DNA from: Tetraselmis striata
Lineage: Eukaryota; Chlorophyta; Chlorodendrophyceae; Chlorodendrales; Chlorodendraceae
NCBI GenBank assembly: GCA_006384855.1
Contig: VCJN01001768.1
Location: forward strand, 216,001 to 280,000
Direction: 5' to 3'
DNA length: 64,000 bases
Shown here: positions 1-9,488 of the stretch, in pieces
How positions within the stretch are numbered: position 1 is the stretch's first letter
Layout: every line of letters begins with the position of its first letter
Notes under the pieces: model-generated
Told to the model about the DNA's origin: nothing
What the model saw: the letters and a program-made list of their open reading frames with translations, nothing else
Database searches by the model: none
Position numbers and translations under genes: made by a program

Positions 1-1585
1 GCTTTCGCCCGGTGGGCGGCTTCACACCGGGCTTGTCTAGCTACATGAACCGATCGGGTCGGACAAGCTCTGGCAGCGTACACTTGACCTCCTCCCAAAC
101 TCCCTCACCTCCCATACGCTCGATATTAAAGCTACGCCGGCAAGTTGTCTCAGTTCGCGGAGTTATGCCACGACTCCAAGAACCCCAGTCCGCTTGAGGC
201 GACTACTGCTACCGCGCGCGTCGTTCGGTACGTCGCTTGCATTGGTGAGCGGGGCCACATATTAAGTCGTTGCAGCCCTGCATGTCGGCAATCAACACGC
301 ACGTTATTCGAGATGCACAACATCGACCCCATCGCTAAAGACAGTTTGGACTTCACCGCCGCGTGTCGTGGCATGCTACCCATGCAACGCCGCAGGGAGG
401 CTGTTGCTTTGCGCGTCCCGATACCTGCATATGTCGCTTACTCTTTCATTGAGCGAGCCAAACTGATCGTTTCTGCTCTATCTCCCCCCGAGTGCCAATG
501 TGACTTCCGAGCCCTCGTGGCCGCGGTTGTCAACTTCATATTCTTTGCCATGAGGCTTACGGGTGTGTGTAGCCGACTGCGGGACGTGCACACCGACCCC
601 TGCAACATCACCATGATGCATGCGTACCGCAAGAAGGGCCGCGCCGGCGGGCACGGCCCCGACGACCTACGCGTGCTGCTCCTTCCCGTGTCGGAGCACC
701 CCCGTTTCGCCCGTCTCCTGCACCATCTCATTGACAACGTCAAGTCTGCCCCCTTGGTCCCTGTTACCTTGGCCGAGACTAACTTCTGGGCGGTCACCGC
801 AAACTTCTGGGCGGTGGGCCCGAGCGAGCAGCCCAAGTCATGGACTGCCGCTAGCTACAATAATGCCGGACGGGCTCTCTATGACCGTTCGTCTCGTCGG
901 TGATGTCTCCCCTGCCGGAACTTGGACCTCTCACAGCTTACGCAAGGGCGAAACTACCTCTGCTGCAAACTCCATCGGAGTCCCGTTGTCCCACATCCCC
1001 CACCAAGGCGGGTGGGCGACCAAGTCCGACGTCGTTTTGAAGTATTTCAACCCCAACGTCCTTCCTTCACCTAGCGCGCAGTTCTTCTTCGGCCACATCG
1101 CGCCCCTTCGTCACTTCCAAGTTCAACAAGACTCATCCGCATTGCTGGCCCTCCCGGTGCCCCCTTTGTGACCTGGGGTTACCCTTGCGTCGTCAATCTG
1201 TCGCTCTCTTCGTTTGCTCTTCATTGGCAAAACCAGACTCAACTTGAAATGAACTCAAGTAGTTTAGAGAATTTCCTCCTTTCCTAACCGCTTTTCCGGC
1301 TATATATGTGCTGCTAAGTAGCACGGGTAACTAGTAGTTCACCCGTCGATAATGCGCTCGTCCGTGTGCATCACGATGAGTAGACATAGAAGCAGCCGTA
1401 ATAGTTGAGCCTGCCACTTTTCGGTTTCGCTGTGTTACATCAATAAACAGCCCCCCCCCCCCCCCCCCCCCCCCCCCCGGACTATGTATCCCCTCCTCAT
1501 TTTCGCTTAACCTCTACAAATTTGGCTCTTGACCGTGTATATCAGCCCGCGCTATCTTTCTAGCAAAATCGGACTCAAGCAACTT
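1..1585 (+). mobile_element. Tyrosine-recombinase retroelement, copy 1 (3' part)
   Basis: The window opens inside this element. It holds the 3' two thirds of a tyrosine recombinase reading frame, then a terminal repeat block at about 1215-1440, a 28-base poly-C tract at 1451-1478, and an outer block that ends near 1585 with a degenerate copy of the motif AAACCAGACTCAACTTG. The same order (recombinase, terminal repeat, outer block) is found in the copies at 4763-7711 (reverse) and 47866-51760 (forward), which fixes orientation and identity. The Gag-like part lies outside the window. The poly-C tract sits between the terminal repeat and the outer block, at about the place where copy 3 has a SINE. 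Confidence 0.75.
145..1171 (+). pseudogene. Tyrosine recombinase (DIRS/PAT-like), frameshifted
   Basis: The frame from 145 to 903 encodes the core-binding part and the first catalytic region (FAELCHDS near the start; the FF-x-R-x-T-G-V segment before RDVHTD). The second catalytic block is in another frame, up to 1171: HSLRKG (H-x-x-R), then GGW and the candidate nucleophile tyrosine in LKYFNPN. A frameshift near 895 separates the two, so this copy is probably dead. Tyrosine recombinases of this type insert DIRS/Ngaro/PAT retroelements as circular DNA. The family call rests on the R...HxxR...GGW...Y order and on collinearity with two other copies in the window. The exact clade cannot be assigned by eye. 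Confidence 0.7.
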
Positions 1586-1689
1586 GAAACCTAATATACT
1601 GATATAAAATACTTTATGGGGTTTCCCGATAATTTAACTACTGTCCTACTACGACTCGTGTTGTATGTTGGTGGTTTTAACCTGTTAAG

Positions 1690-4140
1690 TCACCGGCGGT
1701 ACCGTCATGTTTTAGTACGGGCTGCCCCATCGCCCGCGAGCCCTGCGCTCTCGGCCGGGGAGCTACGTAGGACAGCCACCAGCAGCTCACATGCCATCTT
1801 CCAGCTCGCTGCCTTTGGCAGGCAGTTTCGCGTATTTGCGCACGCGAGGGTCGCAGATGAGTAGGCTGATCAAGTCGGCACAGAGGTTCCTTTTCCCGGT
1901 AGTGGGTCGTCGTGCCGCGCACATGCGATACCTCATCATGCAACGATAGACACCCTCTTCGCTAGTGTGGGTTTCCCGACTCGTGCGCCTCAAGCCGTAT
2001 TCCGTTTTTCCCTGGCTTTGCAGTTGGGACGTATTCGAATGACGATCCGCACGGTGCGGGGCTCGAGCTGGGGATCCCCGTTGGGGGGATTTAAACCTCA
2101 ACACCCGAAGCCGAGTCGCAGTACGTGCTCTGCGGGCTCCCGAAGCGGATAGCCCTCTCGCAGTAGTCAACACTTGAGGTTAGGTGAGGCGGACGCAATC
2201 GGCACCATGGCCGTTGCTCGTCACGGTTGTCAACGACGGCAACTAATACGCCTACCGCAACAAATCGGCGCGGACGCGGAGGAGGACGTCCGTGTCGTGA
2301 GAATGGCCGCTTGCCAACATGATGCAAGACATGTCAACCCGGTCCGAGTGTCCTCATCGCAGCGGGTAGGGCGTCGTGGCGTCAACGGTCGTTATAAGTT
2401 GTGGTTTTCCGACACTACTCGCGTAATTGCTGCGTTACGATGGATGCCCCCGCCACGTATACGGGGATGGCGTCGCTTATGCGCTTGTGTTTTGAGAGGG
2501 CTTGTTGATCTCGCCCTAACCGTGCCGCAGCAACGTTTGCTGTGGTTCCAGTGGGAAGTAGCGTCTGCGCGGCTCGGATTGGCGCGTCTCCGACGCTTCC
2601 TACTACTGCAACGTTGTCGTCGCAAGGACCACGACAATCTGCAACTGCCCGCCTTGGGGGGGGGGGGGGGGGGGGGGGAGGAGCTCTACCACCTGGCGTG
2701 CTTGACGTCTCGTGGTGGTCGTGACTACCCCTGTCCGACTCTGGGTTTGAAGCCTCGGCGACCATCGTTGGTGCAGCAGCGGCGCCCGCCTCGTCATCAC
2801 CCTCGCCCCGACATCATTGGCATCGTTACGGCCCGGCAGTCTACAAGGGCCTCTACGCCGGCCAACCCGCTCCCGACGTCATGACATATCATGGCGGAGT
2901 TGTCCCCCGGCGGGCAGCCCGTGTTGTCACATATGAGATGTCGTGACGTCGGGAGCGGGTTGGCCGGCGTAGAGGCCCTTGTAGCCTATGCCGGCCCGTA
3001 ACGATGCCAATGATGTCGGGGCGAGGGTGACGACGAGGTGGGCCCCGCTGCTGCACCATCGATTGTCGCCGAGGTTTCAAACCCAGAATCGGACATGGGT
3101 AGTTACGACCACCACGAGACGTCAAGCACGCCGGGTGGTAGAGCTGCACCCCCCCCCCCCCCCCCCCCCCGGCGGGAAGCTGCAAGATGTCGTGGTCCAT
3201 ATTGTGACGACGACGTTGTAGTAGGAGGCGTCGGAGATGCACCGGGACGAGCCGTGCAAACGCCTCCCACTGCGACCACTTCAAACATTGTTTCAACACG
3301 ATCATGGCGAAGGCAACGAGCCCTCTCACAAGACCGGCGCATATGAGCGGCGCCACCCCCGTAACGGACCAATGACGCGAGTAGTCACGGTAAACCACAG
3401 CCCGTAAAGACAGTTGATGCCACGACGCCGTATTGCGAGGACACGCTGACCGAGTTGAAGTATTATGCGGGACAGCAAGTGACCACCCCGACGACACGGA
3501 CGTCCTCCTCTGTCCGCGCCGATTTATTGTTGCGGTAGGCGTAGTTGTCGTCGTTGACAACCGTGACGAGCAGCGGCCATGGTGCCGAGCGCGTTCACCT
3601 CCCCTAACATCAAGAGTTGAGTACTCCGAGAAGGTTATCCGCTGCGGGAGCCCGCGAAAGCTCGTACTACTGCGACCCGACTTCGGGTGTTGATGAGGTT
3701 TATCCCCCCCCCCCCCCCCCCCTCCCAACGGGGACACCCCGGCTCCAATTCCTTGCCGTGCGCATCGCTACTTGAAAACATCCCAGCTGCAAAGCCATGG
3801 CAAAAACGGAAAACTACTTCGGGCGCAGGAGTAGGGAAAACCACACTATACCGAGGGGCCGTCTACTGTTGCTGCGTGATGTTGTATAACGCATGTGCGC
3901 GGCACGACGATAGCTCACTACCGGGTGGTTGAAGCTCGGTGCGGTCTTATTGTTCATGCTCTATGGCCCTTGTGCGCACAAGTACGCGAAGCCGCTGCCG
4001 AACGCAGCGAGCTGGAAGATGGCAGGCGAGCTGCTGGTGGCAGCCCTAAGTAGCTTTCCGGCCAGGAGCTCAAGGCGTGCGGGCGATGGGGCAGCCCACA
4101 CCGAAACCCGATGGTACCGGTAACCTAACCGGTTGAAACC
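1690..4140. mobile_element. Large near-palindrome of a non-autonomous element
   Basis: Two arms of roughly 1.15 kb face each other around a centre near 2885-2940. The left arm, read in reverse, and the right arm both match 18807-20055 of the element at 17590-20060: each runs from an internal segment to the terminal repeat with the motif GGAAGATGGCAG. Thus the structure is two internal-plus-terminal halves joined head to head, with terminal repeats outermost (about 1700-1835 reversed and 3990-4135 forward). The arms differ in small changes and in poly-C/G tracts (2656-2678, 3149-3170, 3704-3722), so they are not recent exact copies. A fold-back transposon or a rearranged pair of elements would both give this. 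Confidence 0.7.
2174..2884 (+). other. Open frame conserved in three copies of the palindrome family
   Basis: This frame (236 aa) has counterparts in the right arm (2889-3737, minus) and in the element at 17590-20060 (18656-19483, minus). All three are open across the shared segment and align in the same frame, for example GRHGxxxRRQ-like N-terminal motifs, then LWSQWE/LWFQWE, then DIIGIVT. No known domain is seen, and the residues are Arg-, Leu- and Pro-rich as expected of GC-rich noncoding DNA read in a frame. It may be a real short protein of the element or only a chance open frame kept by low stop-codon density. Confidence 0.25.
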
Positions 4141-4224
4141 ACCAACGGACCGTACGGATCGCACTAGGACATTGATAATCCATAAAAGCCCACTGATAAC
4201 CCATTGAAACCCCAGAAACACGTT

Positions 4225-4475
4225 TTGATCATACCGCCGTGGTCGGTGCCGGGTATTTTGATTGCAGTGTTTTAGACGGTGATCCAACAGTGTTGCAAAT
4301 TCCATTGTTGGCCTTAAATTAGTCTTGCAGAATGTTTCGGCAATTTGCTTTTTGACTAAAACGTAGCGTCGCCTACCCAGGGCTTCCATAACTGGATCGC
4401 TGCCTAAACGGCCGTCGTCGAGACGCTGGAAGGGTGCCAGTCCTGTCGTCCCGGGGTTGAAAAACAAAAAACCCC
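4225..4475 (+). repeat. Dispersed ~240-bp repeat, copy 1
   Basis: The segment with GGTGATCCAACAGTGTTG, then GCGTCGCCTACCCAG and GCCAGTCCTGTC, ending in an A-rich stretch, recurs at 29255-29525 and in part at 41480-41600 in the same orientation, and at 52505-52735 in reverse. No reading frame is shared. The A-rich 3' end and the lack of a B-box fit a retroposed fragment or a solo terminal repeat, but the class is not known. Confidence 0.7.
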
Positions 4476-4499
4476 GTACCAGTACCTGGTACTGTACAC

Positions 4500-4580
4500 A
4501 ATGATTGATTACATGAGCCAGCTGCAAAATTCAAGAAATCCAAACACAGAAATCCAGAAGAAAATCCAGCTACGGGCCAC
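4500..4580 (+). repeat. Short dispersed repeat shared with 37740-37810
   Basis: A stretch of about 75 bases with AGCTGCAAAATTCAAGAAAT and then AATCCAGAAGAA is found again at 37752-37805. It is followed here by GTAC-rich sequence with repeated TACTGTACAC motifs to about 4650. No gene is seen between 4476 and 4762. Confidence 0.55.
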
Positions 4581-4875
4581 CAGAGGCGGGTACTGTACAC
4601 AATCATCGTGCACTGCTGCTGGCCTTAGTGCTCAGCGGTACTGTACAGGTATGAATAATGATTCCTTCAGCGTTTATATAAGGATTAGTTAGTGCCCTTC
4701 GTACTTGAGACTCGATTTCCGCGCTTCTGCGCATATACGACTGCTGTATCATCGGCATTTCAAGGTTGAGTCTGGTTCTGCCAAAAAGGTCGCGCAGGCT
4801 GTTTTACACGCTCAAGAGCCGAAATTTGCAGGATGGTTTAGCGAAAGCGTGGAGGGAAAACAGAGTCAGGGGGGG

Positions 4876-5072
4876 CGCTGCGTGGAACGCAGCGAAAACT
4901 GGAAGATGGCAGGCTCAGCTGTTCTAGCTGCTTTTATATCTACTCGTGCTGCACCCAAAAAGGGCGCAACAACAGATGCCTAGTTCCCGTACCACTGAGC
5001 AGCACTTGTAGCTGAAATGCGGTTAGGTCAAGGGAGGAAACCCCATAAACTAGTTTAAAACATTTCAAAGTT
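4876..5072 (-). repeat. Terminal direct repeat of copy 2 (3' side)
   Basis: Begins with the small hairpin CGCTGCGT...ACGCAGCG and ends next to GAGTCTGGTTTTGCCAG. It matches 7508-7711 in the same orientation with few differences. The right-hand copy has an extra short block (GGAAACCCCATATATCTC) before the shared tail. Confidence 0.8.
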
Positions 5073-5141
5073 GAGTCTGGTTTTGCCAGTCTTGAGCGAA
5101 CGGAGAGAGCGGTGGATTGACGGAGAAGGGGTAGCGCCAAG

Positions 5142-6516
5142 TCATGAAGGAGGCACTGGGAAGGCCACCGCTGCGGAGTCCTGTTGGACTTGGAAGTGGC
5201 GTAGGGGGGCGATGTGTCCAAAGAAGAACCACGCGCCAGGTGAAGGAAGAACGTTGGGGTCGATGTAGTCCAGAACGACGTCAGAGTTAGTGGCCCAACC
5301 GCCTTGGTAGCGAATGTGGGACAATGGCACACCGATGGCGTTCGCTGCAGAGGCTGCGCCTTTGCGAAGACTGTGCGAGGTCTAGGAGGTGCGAGCAGGG
5401 GGGGCAGCGTTGACCAGACGGATGGCTGTGGACAGCCAGCCTGACATTGTAGCCGCAGTCCAAGCAAGGTTTTGACTGCTCATCTGAGCTGACAGCCCAG
5501 AAGTTTGACACAGCCAAGCCAACAGTAACCGGGGGGACTGACTGGACGTGGTCGAGGAAGTGGTGCAGGGGACGGGCTAAGCTACTCGGGGGTGCTCTGA
5601 CACTGGGAGGAGAAGTACGCGTAGGTCGTCGGGTCCCCGTCGACCAGCGCGACCCTTATCTCGGTACACTTGCAGGGTGATGTTGTAGTCGTCGACATGC
5701 ACGTCTCGCACTCGACAGGACACGCGAGTAAGGGCCCTGGCAAAGAACATTAAGTTGACAACCGAGGCCAGGAGGGCTCGGAAGTCGTGGTGGTACTCGA
5801 ACGACAGTAGCAGTAGTCGCCTCCAGCGGGCTGATGTTCTCGGAGTCGTGGCAAAACTCAGCGAACTGAGACAGCCGGCCGGCGTAGCTCTTGAGTGTCT
5901 GAGCGCTGAGGGAGCTGGAGAGTAGGTGGAGCGTCCGCTGGCCCAGCTCGTGTGAGCCGAACGCGTCCTGCAGCCTAGATCGCAATGAAGCAGCCCAGGG
6001 AGCGACAGCTTCGGGCTCGTCAATCACGTAAGTGGTTCGTTTTACTGACAGAGTTCCACCGGTACGACTACTGTTCGCAAAGTACTCGGCAGCAGCAGTT
6101 AGGTTCCCGGCGGTTGGCCGGTAGCTGCTGGACGGGTTTGCAGTAGCATCGGTACGGGTTTGCGGGGCTAGGTTCAGGTAAGAGGGCCGCCCCGCGCGCC
6201 CTTCGCGCTCGTAGCGCCTGTCACGCGCGTAACGTACCCGCGCGAAACTTGGTCGTTGCGAACCAGTTGTAACACGTAGTGTAACAACCGACGGACGCAG
6301 TGATGGAATGGTACGGGAGGCGGTTAGTTGAGCCGCCATGTGCAGGTGTGCGGATGGTTGAGCCGCACTCGGCGGTAGCTGTAAGAAGCGCCGCACCGAG
6401 GAAGGTCTAAAGGAAGTCTGTAAGGTGGGGGGATCAGGTCCTGAGACGGGGCGCTCATCTCGCCGTTGAGCTGCAAGGGTGCGTCTTGCGGCGGTCACCG
6501 AAAGGTGGCCTCGCAA
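5142..6516 (-). pseudogene. Tyrosine recombinase, internally deleted and frameshifted
   Basis: The N-terminal part (6516 to about 5656) contains an Arg-rich leader followed by a SAM-like core-binding domain: SAQTLKSYAGRLSQFAEFC is typical of phage-integrase-type recombinases. After the residues ATTATVV the frame jumps to the later segment (FRALLASVVNLMFFARALTR), so about 240 bases present in copies 1 and 3 are missing. The catalytic end is readable in pieces: HSLRKG at about 5360-5380 (reverse), GGW and DYIDPN in the frame at 5330-5142. Compared with copy 3 the C-terminal order is the same. Loss of the internal block and at least one frameshift make this a pseudogene. Confidence 0.75.
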
Positions 6517-6552
6517 AGCTCCAGCAGCTCCGACGAAAGGCGCCCCACACCG

Positions 6553-7143
6553 TCACTCGTGCTCACCTTCGCGGCCACGCCCGCGTCCACCACCACGTCC
6601 TCGCCCACGCCCGCGACCTGCAGCTGCAGCCGCCACTCGAGCAGTAGCGGTCGCCTCGAAGACACGGCGCTCGTAGTCCCGCATGAGGTCCCCAAAAATC
6701 GCGGAACCCAGATGCTCCGAAGCAGGCTGAAAATGCTGGGCTCGCAGCACATCCAGAACACCTTGGTCACCGTGCACACGCTTGATCTCATTTAGCCTCC
6801 GCAGGAAGGCCAAACGAAACCGAAACGCCTTGTCGATGGCCTCGGCGTGGTTCCGAGCTCTTGCGAGGTAGGGGGTGAAGTCCTGGTTGGTGGCAGGGAC
6901 GTAGGGCAGCAGCTCGTCGAGAGCCACGAAAAGCGCGGCCATGTGGGCACCGAAACACGACATCCACAAATACTCCTCCTGGGCCGGCAGACGCCGGTCA
7001 TCCTGCTTGAGGTACTCGTTCGTTAGGTCGGTGCTCAGGGGGAAGAGTCCCGGCACTCGGCTGACCGGTCGAACGGCCTCGTAACCAGACTCTGCTCTCT
7101 GCAGTATGTAGTTCTGGCACCGCGAGGTAGTCATCCTCGGCAC
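6553..7143 (-). CDS. Gag-like protein of the recombinase element
   Basis: A 196-residue open frame lies just upstream of the recombinase on the minus strand. Its first 160 residues contain a predicted helical stretch (AHMAALFVALDELLP, FRFRLAFLRRLNEIKR, VLDVLRAQHF). The last 30 are an Arg/Gly-rich tail with RGRGRGRGGGRGRGR, a nucleic-acid-binding type found in some Gag proteins without zinc knuckles. The same protein, broken, occurs in copy 3 at 48.2-49.0 kb (VRPVSRVPGLFP, LGSAIFGDLM). Conservation of this ORF with the recombinase in two elements argues that it is a true component. Calling it Gag is inference from position and tail. The frame used extends to an upstream start near 7143, and an N-terminal extension (SQSGRVGAKSVS) may be in another frame. 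Confidence 0.6.
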   Translation of the reverse strand: MPRMTTSRCQNYILQRAESGYEAVRPVSRVPGLFPLSTDLTNEYLKQDDRRLPAQEEYLWMSCFGAHMAALFVALDELLPYVPATNQDFTPYLARARNHAEAIDKAFRFRLAFLRRLNEIKRVHGDQGVLDVLRAQHFQPASEHLGSAIFGDLMRDYERRVFEATATARVAAAAAGRGRGRGRGGGRGRGREGEHE

Positions 7144-7507
7144 TCACGGATTTTGCTCCGACACGGCCGCTCTGGGCTAGCTCTAGCAAGTCGGGGCGCT
7201 CTGCGGCTCCCCCGCTGCCTGTCGGCTGTCCCGCGATGCGCTACTGCCCGAAGCTGGAGCCATGTGCCCCTTCTCCATCAACAACGCGCTCACGAGCCGT
7301 CAATTGAGCTACATACAGCTGTAGCCAGTGCCCGCACATCTGCTTGCAACGACTTTAGCGTCGGCTCAGCGACGGGTTCTTCTCCATCTGACATGGTAAC
7401 GCACGGACGTACGGACGAGAATATGACACTCGGATGGCGAGCCGGGTGTGGTCTTGAACAACCTGGGGTGACCTTGCTCGCAACTGGTTACGAGGCAGTT
7501 TTTACAT

Positions 7508-7711
7508 CGCTGCATGGAACGCAGCGAAAACTGGAAGATGGCAGGCTCAGCTGTTCTAGCTGCTTTTATATCTACTCGTGCTGCACCAAAAAAGGGCGCA
7601 ACAACAGATGCCTAGTTCCCGTACCACTGAGCAGCACTTGTAGCTGAAAAGCGGTTAGGTCGGAAACCCCATATATCTCAAGGGAGGAAACCCCATAAAC
7701 TAGTTTAAAAC
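7508..7711 (-). repeat. Terminal direct repeat of copy 2 (5' side)
   Basis: Direct repeat of 4876-5072, in the same orientation. Similarity ends at TTTAAAACAT, after which sequence unique to this locus begins. The interval 7712-8029 then leads to the BRF gene and holds a poly-C tract at 7888-7914 and no gene. Confidence 0.8.
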
Positions 7712-8029
7712 ATATATCGCACGCTGTGATGACGTTCCTGCTTTTGAGGCCGTTCGATACTGAACTTTTTGGTTACAGGGAGAGCGTCCGGAGAATGCAC
7801 GCAGGCCGTTCGATCGACGACGGGCCGGGGGCAGGAGCGACGCTCGGTCAGCCACGCCGAAGTTGACTATCGCCAGCGTACTACATGCCCCCCCCCCCCC
7901 CCCCCCCCCCCCCCTCTCCCCCCACCAGCTCCCTTGCTAGCGTACCAACGCCGCGACTTCCGTACCGCAGTGCTGGGGGAAACCGGCTGCGGGGCATCCT
8001 GTAGCACTGGCGGCGGCGGTGAGGCGAAC

Positions 8030-9441
8030 ATGGCGGAGGCCGGGGGCGGCGAGGTGTGCTCCGCGTGCGGCGCGGCGGCAGTGGACGTGGACGGCGCGGA
8101 GGGCTTCGCGGTGTGCAGCGCCTGCGGCTTCGTGCCGCCCACCACCTGCGGCGACCTGCTTGTGGCGGCAGCCTCGCGGCCGGGTGACCCGCCGGCGGGC
8201 GTCTTCGTGGCTGAGGACGGTGGGGTGCAGCAGCGGGGCGGCGGGAGCGGAGGGGGCGGGTACGCTGCGCGCGAGGTGGGGCGTCCCGCCCTCCGCATCC
8301 CTTTCCACACCACCCAAACACCCTCTGCACGGCCTTTGCCCCTTTCTTCCTTTTGGTCCGCCGAAATCCAGGGGACTACTAGGAGGTAGGGGAAGCCATC
8401 TCGTTCACAGCGCAGCCTGAGACCCCCCCCCCACTCCCCCGCGCCTTGCCCTCCGCTCCCTAATCTCCATGGCAGCTCTACCGGCCAGAGCAGCACCGCG
8501 CCGCGCTGGCGGGACGCTGCGCCACGCTGGCAGCGACGATGGGGCTGCCGCGCTACGTGGCGACGGAGGCGCGGGGGCACCTGCTGGCGCTGCTGGGGGA
8601 CCGCCCATGCAAGGTAAGCATGCGCTCCCGCCCGCTGCTGTGACGCCGGCGATGCTGTACACGTGTCACAGGCAGGCGAATGTCCACTTGTACATACCGG
8701 TGTGCGTCACCTGGGAAACACACCGAGTGCGCGCCCTGGGCGGGTCTAACGACAGCACTGCAGGAGGCGCCCACCTTACCACGCGCCCCCTCAGTCCTGG
8801 GGCAAGCGGTTTGGTTTGCATGCATTTACACCCGGTCGCGACTACACACCCGTGCATGTCATGCAAGAAGGATACCCGGAATACCGCAATGTGGATGTCC
8901 ATACCGCCACGACTTGCCACAAGTAGCCCCTCGAGATTACAAAAAATCAAAGTCAGCCACGGCTTCCGCGGCGTCGCGCCCACCCCGCAGGACTACCACG
9001 ACCCATACCGCAAAGCCTGCCCCCTGTGCCCCCCTCCTCCCCCCCCCCCCCCCCCCCCCCCGGGCGGAGACGTTGTAAATATGCAGCCGCCGTTCGGTCG
9101 GCCGTTTGATCAAAGGGATGTCCGCAAACCATCGTAGCAAGGCGAGGCCGTACTGTTCCAGGAGCACGCAGCGTTACCGGGCATTTACCCCCACACCGGC
9201 GTCTTGGCGCCGAATGAGTGTAGGTTTTAGTGTTTTAGGGTGAAGGCGAGTCCGACGTTGCCACCACCACCGCCCACGATACAGTAGTGATCGCAGGGAC
9301 ACTCAGCAGCCCAGCAGGTCCCCCCCCCCCCCCCCCCCCCCCCCCCCTTTTATTCTCTGGCAGGCGGGGCAGCTGCTCTCCTGTCTCGAGGTTATCCACC
9401 TTGAATTATTGCGGACGCAGCGTAATGGCCTTCGTTGCCAG

Positions 9442-9488
<47 letters not shown>

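Larger units (their letters stand above)
4763..7711 (-). mobile_element. Gag + tyrosine recombinase element, copy 2 (most complete)
   Basis: Read on the minus strand the order is terminal repeat (7711-7508), Gag-like ORF (7143-6553), tyrosine recombinase (from about 6516 down to 5142), terminal repeat (5072-4876) and an outer block (4875-4763). The two terminal repeats are direct and nearly identical over more than 130 bases, sharing GAAAACTGGAAGATGGCAGG and the tail GGAAACCCCATAAACTAG. Only about 40 bases separate Gag from the recombinase, so there is no room for a reverse transcriptase. Direct repeats plus a tyrosine recombinase point to the PAT/Ngaro side of the DIRS order rather than to inverted-repeat DIRS. 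The copy carries an internal deletion in the recombinase, so it is probably not active. Confidence 0.75.

Noticed and set aside
7769-8389. 206-codon open frame taken as a whole gene
   Set aside because: It is the BRF first exon read through a poly-C tract upstream and an intron downstream.
7867-8580. 237-codon minus-strand frame opposite BRF exons 1 and 2
   Set aside because: Antisense shadow of a GC-rich coding exon and intron, with no motif.
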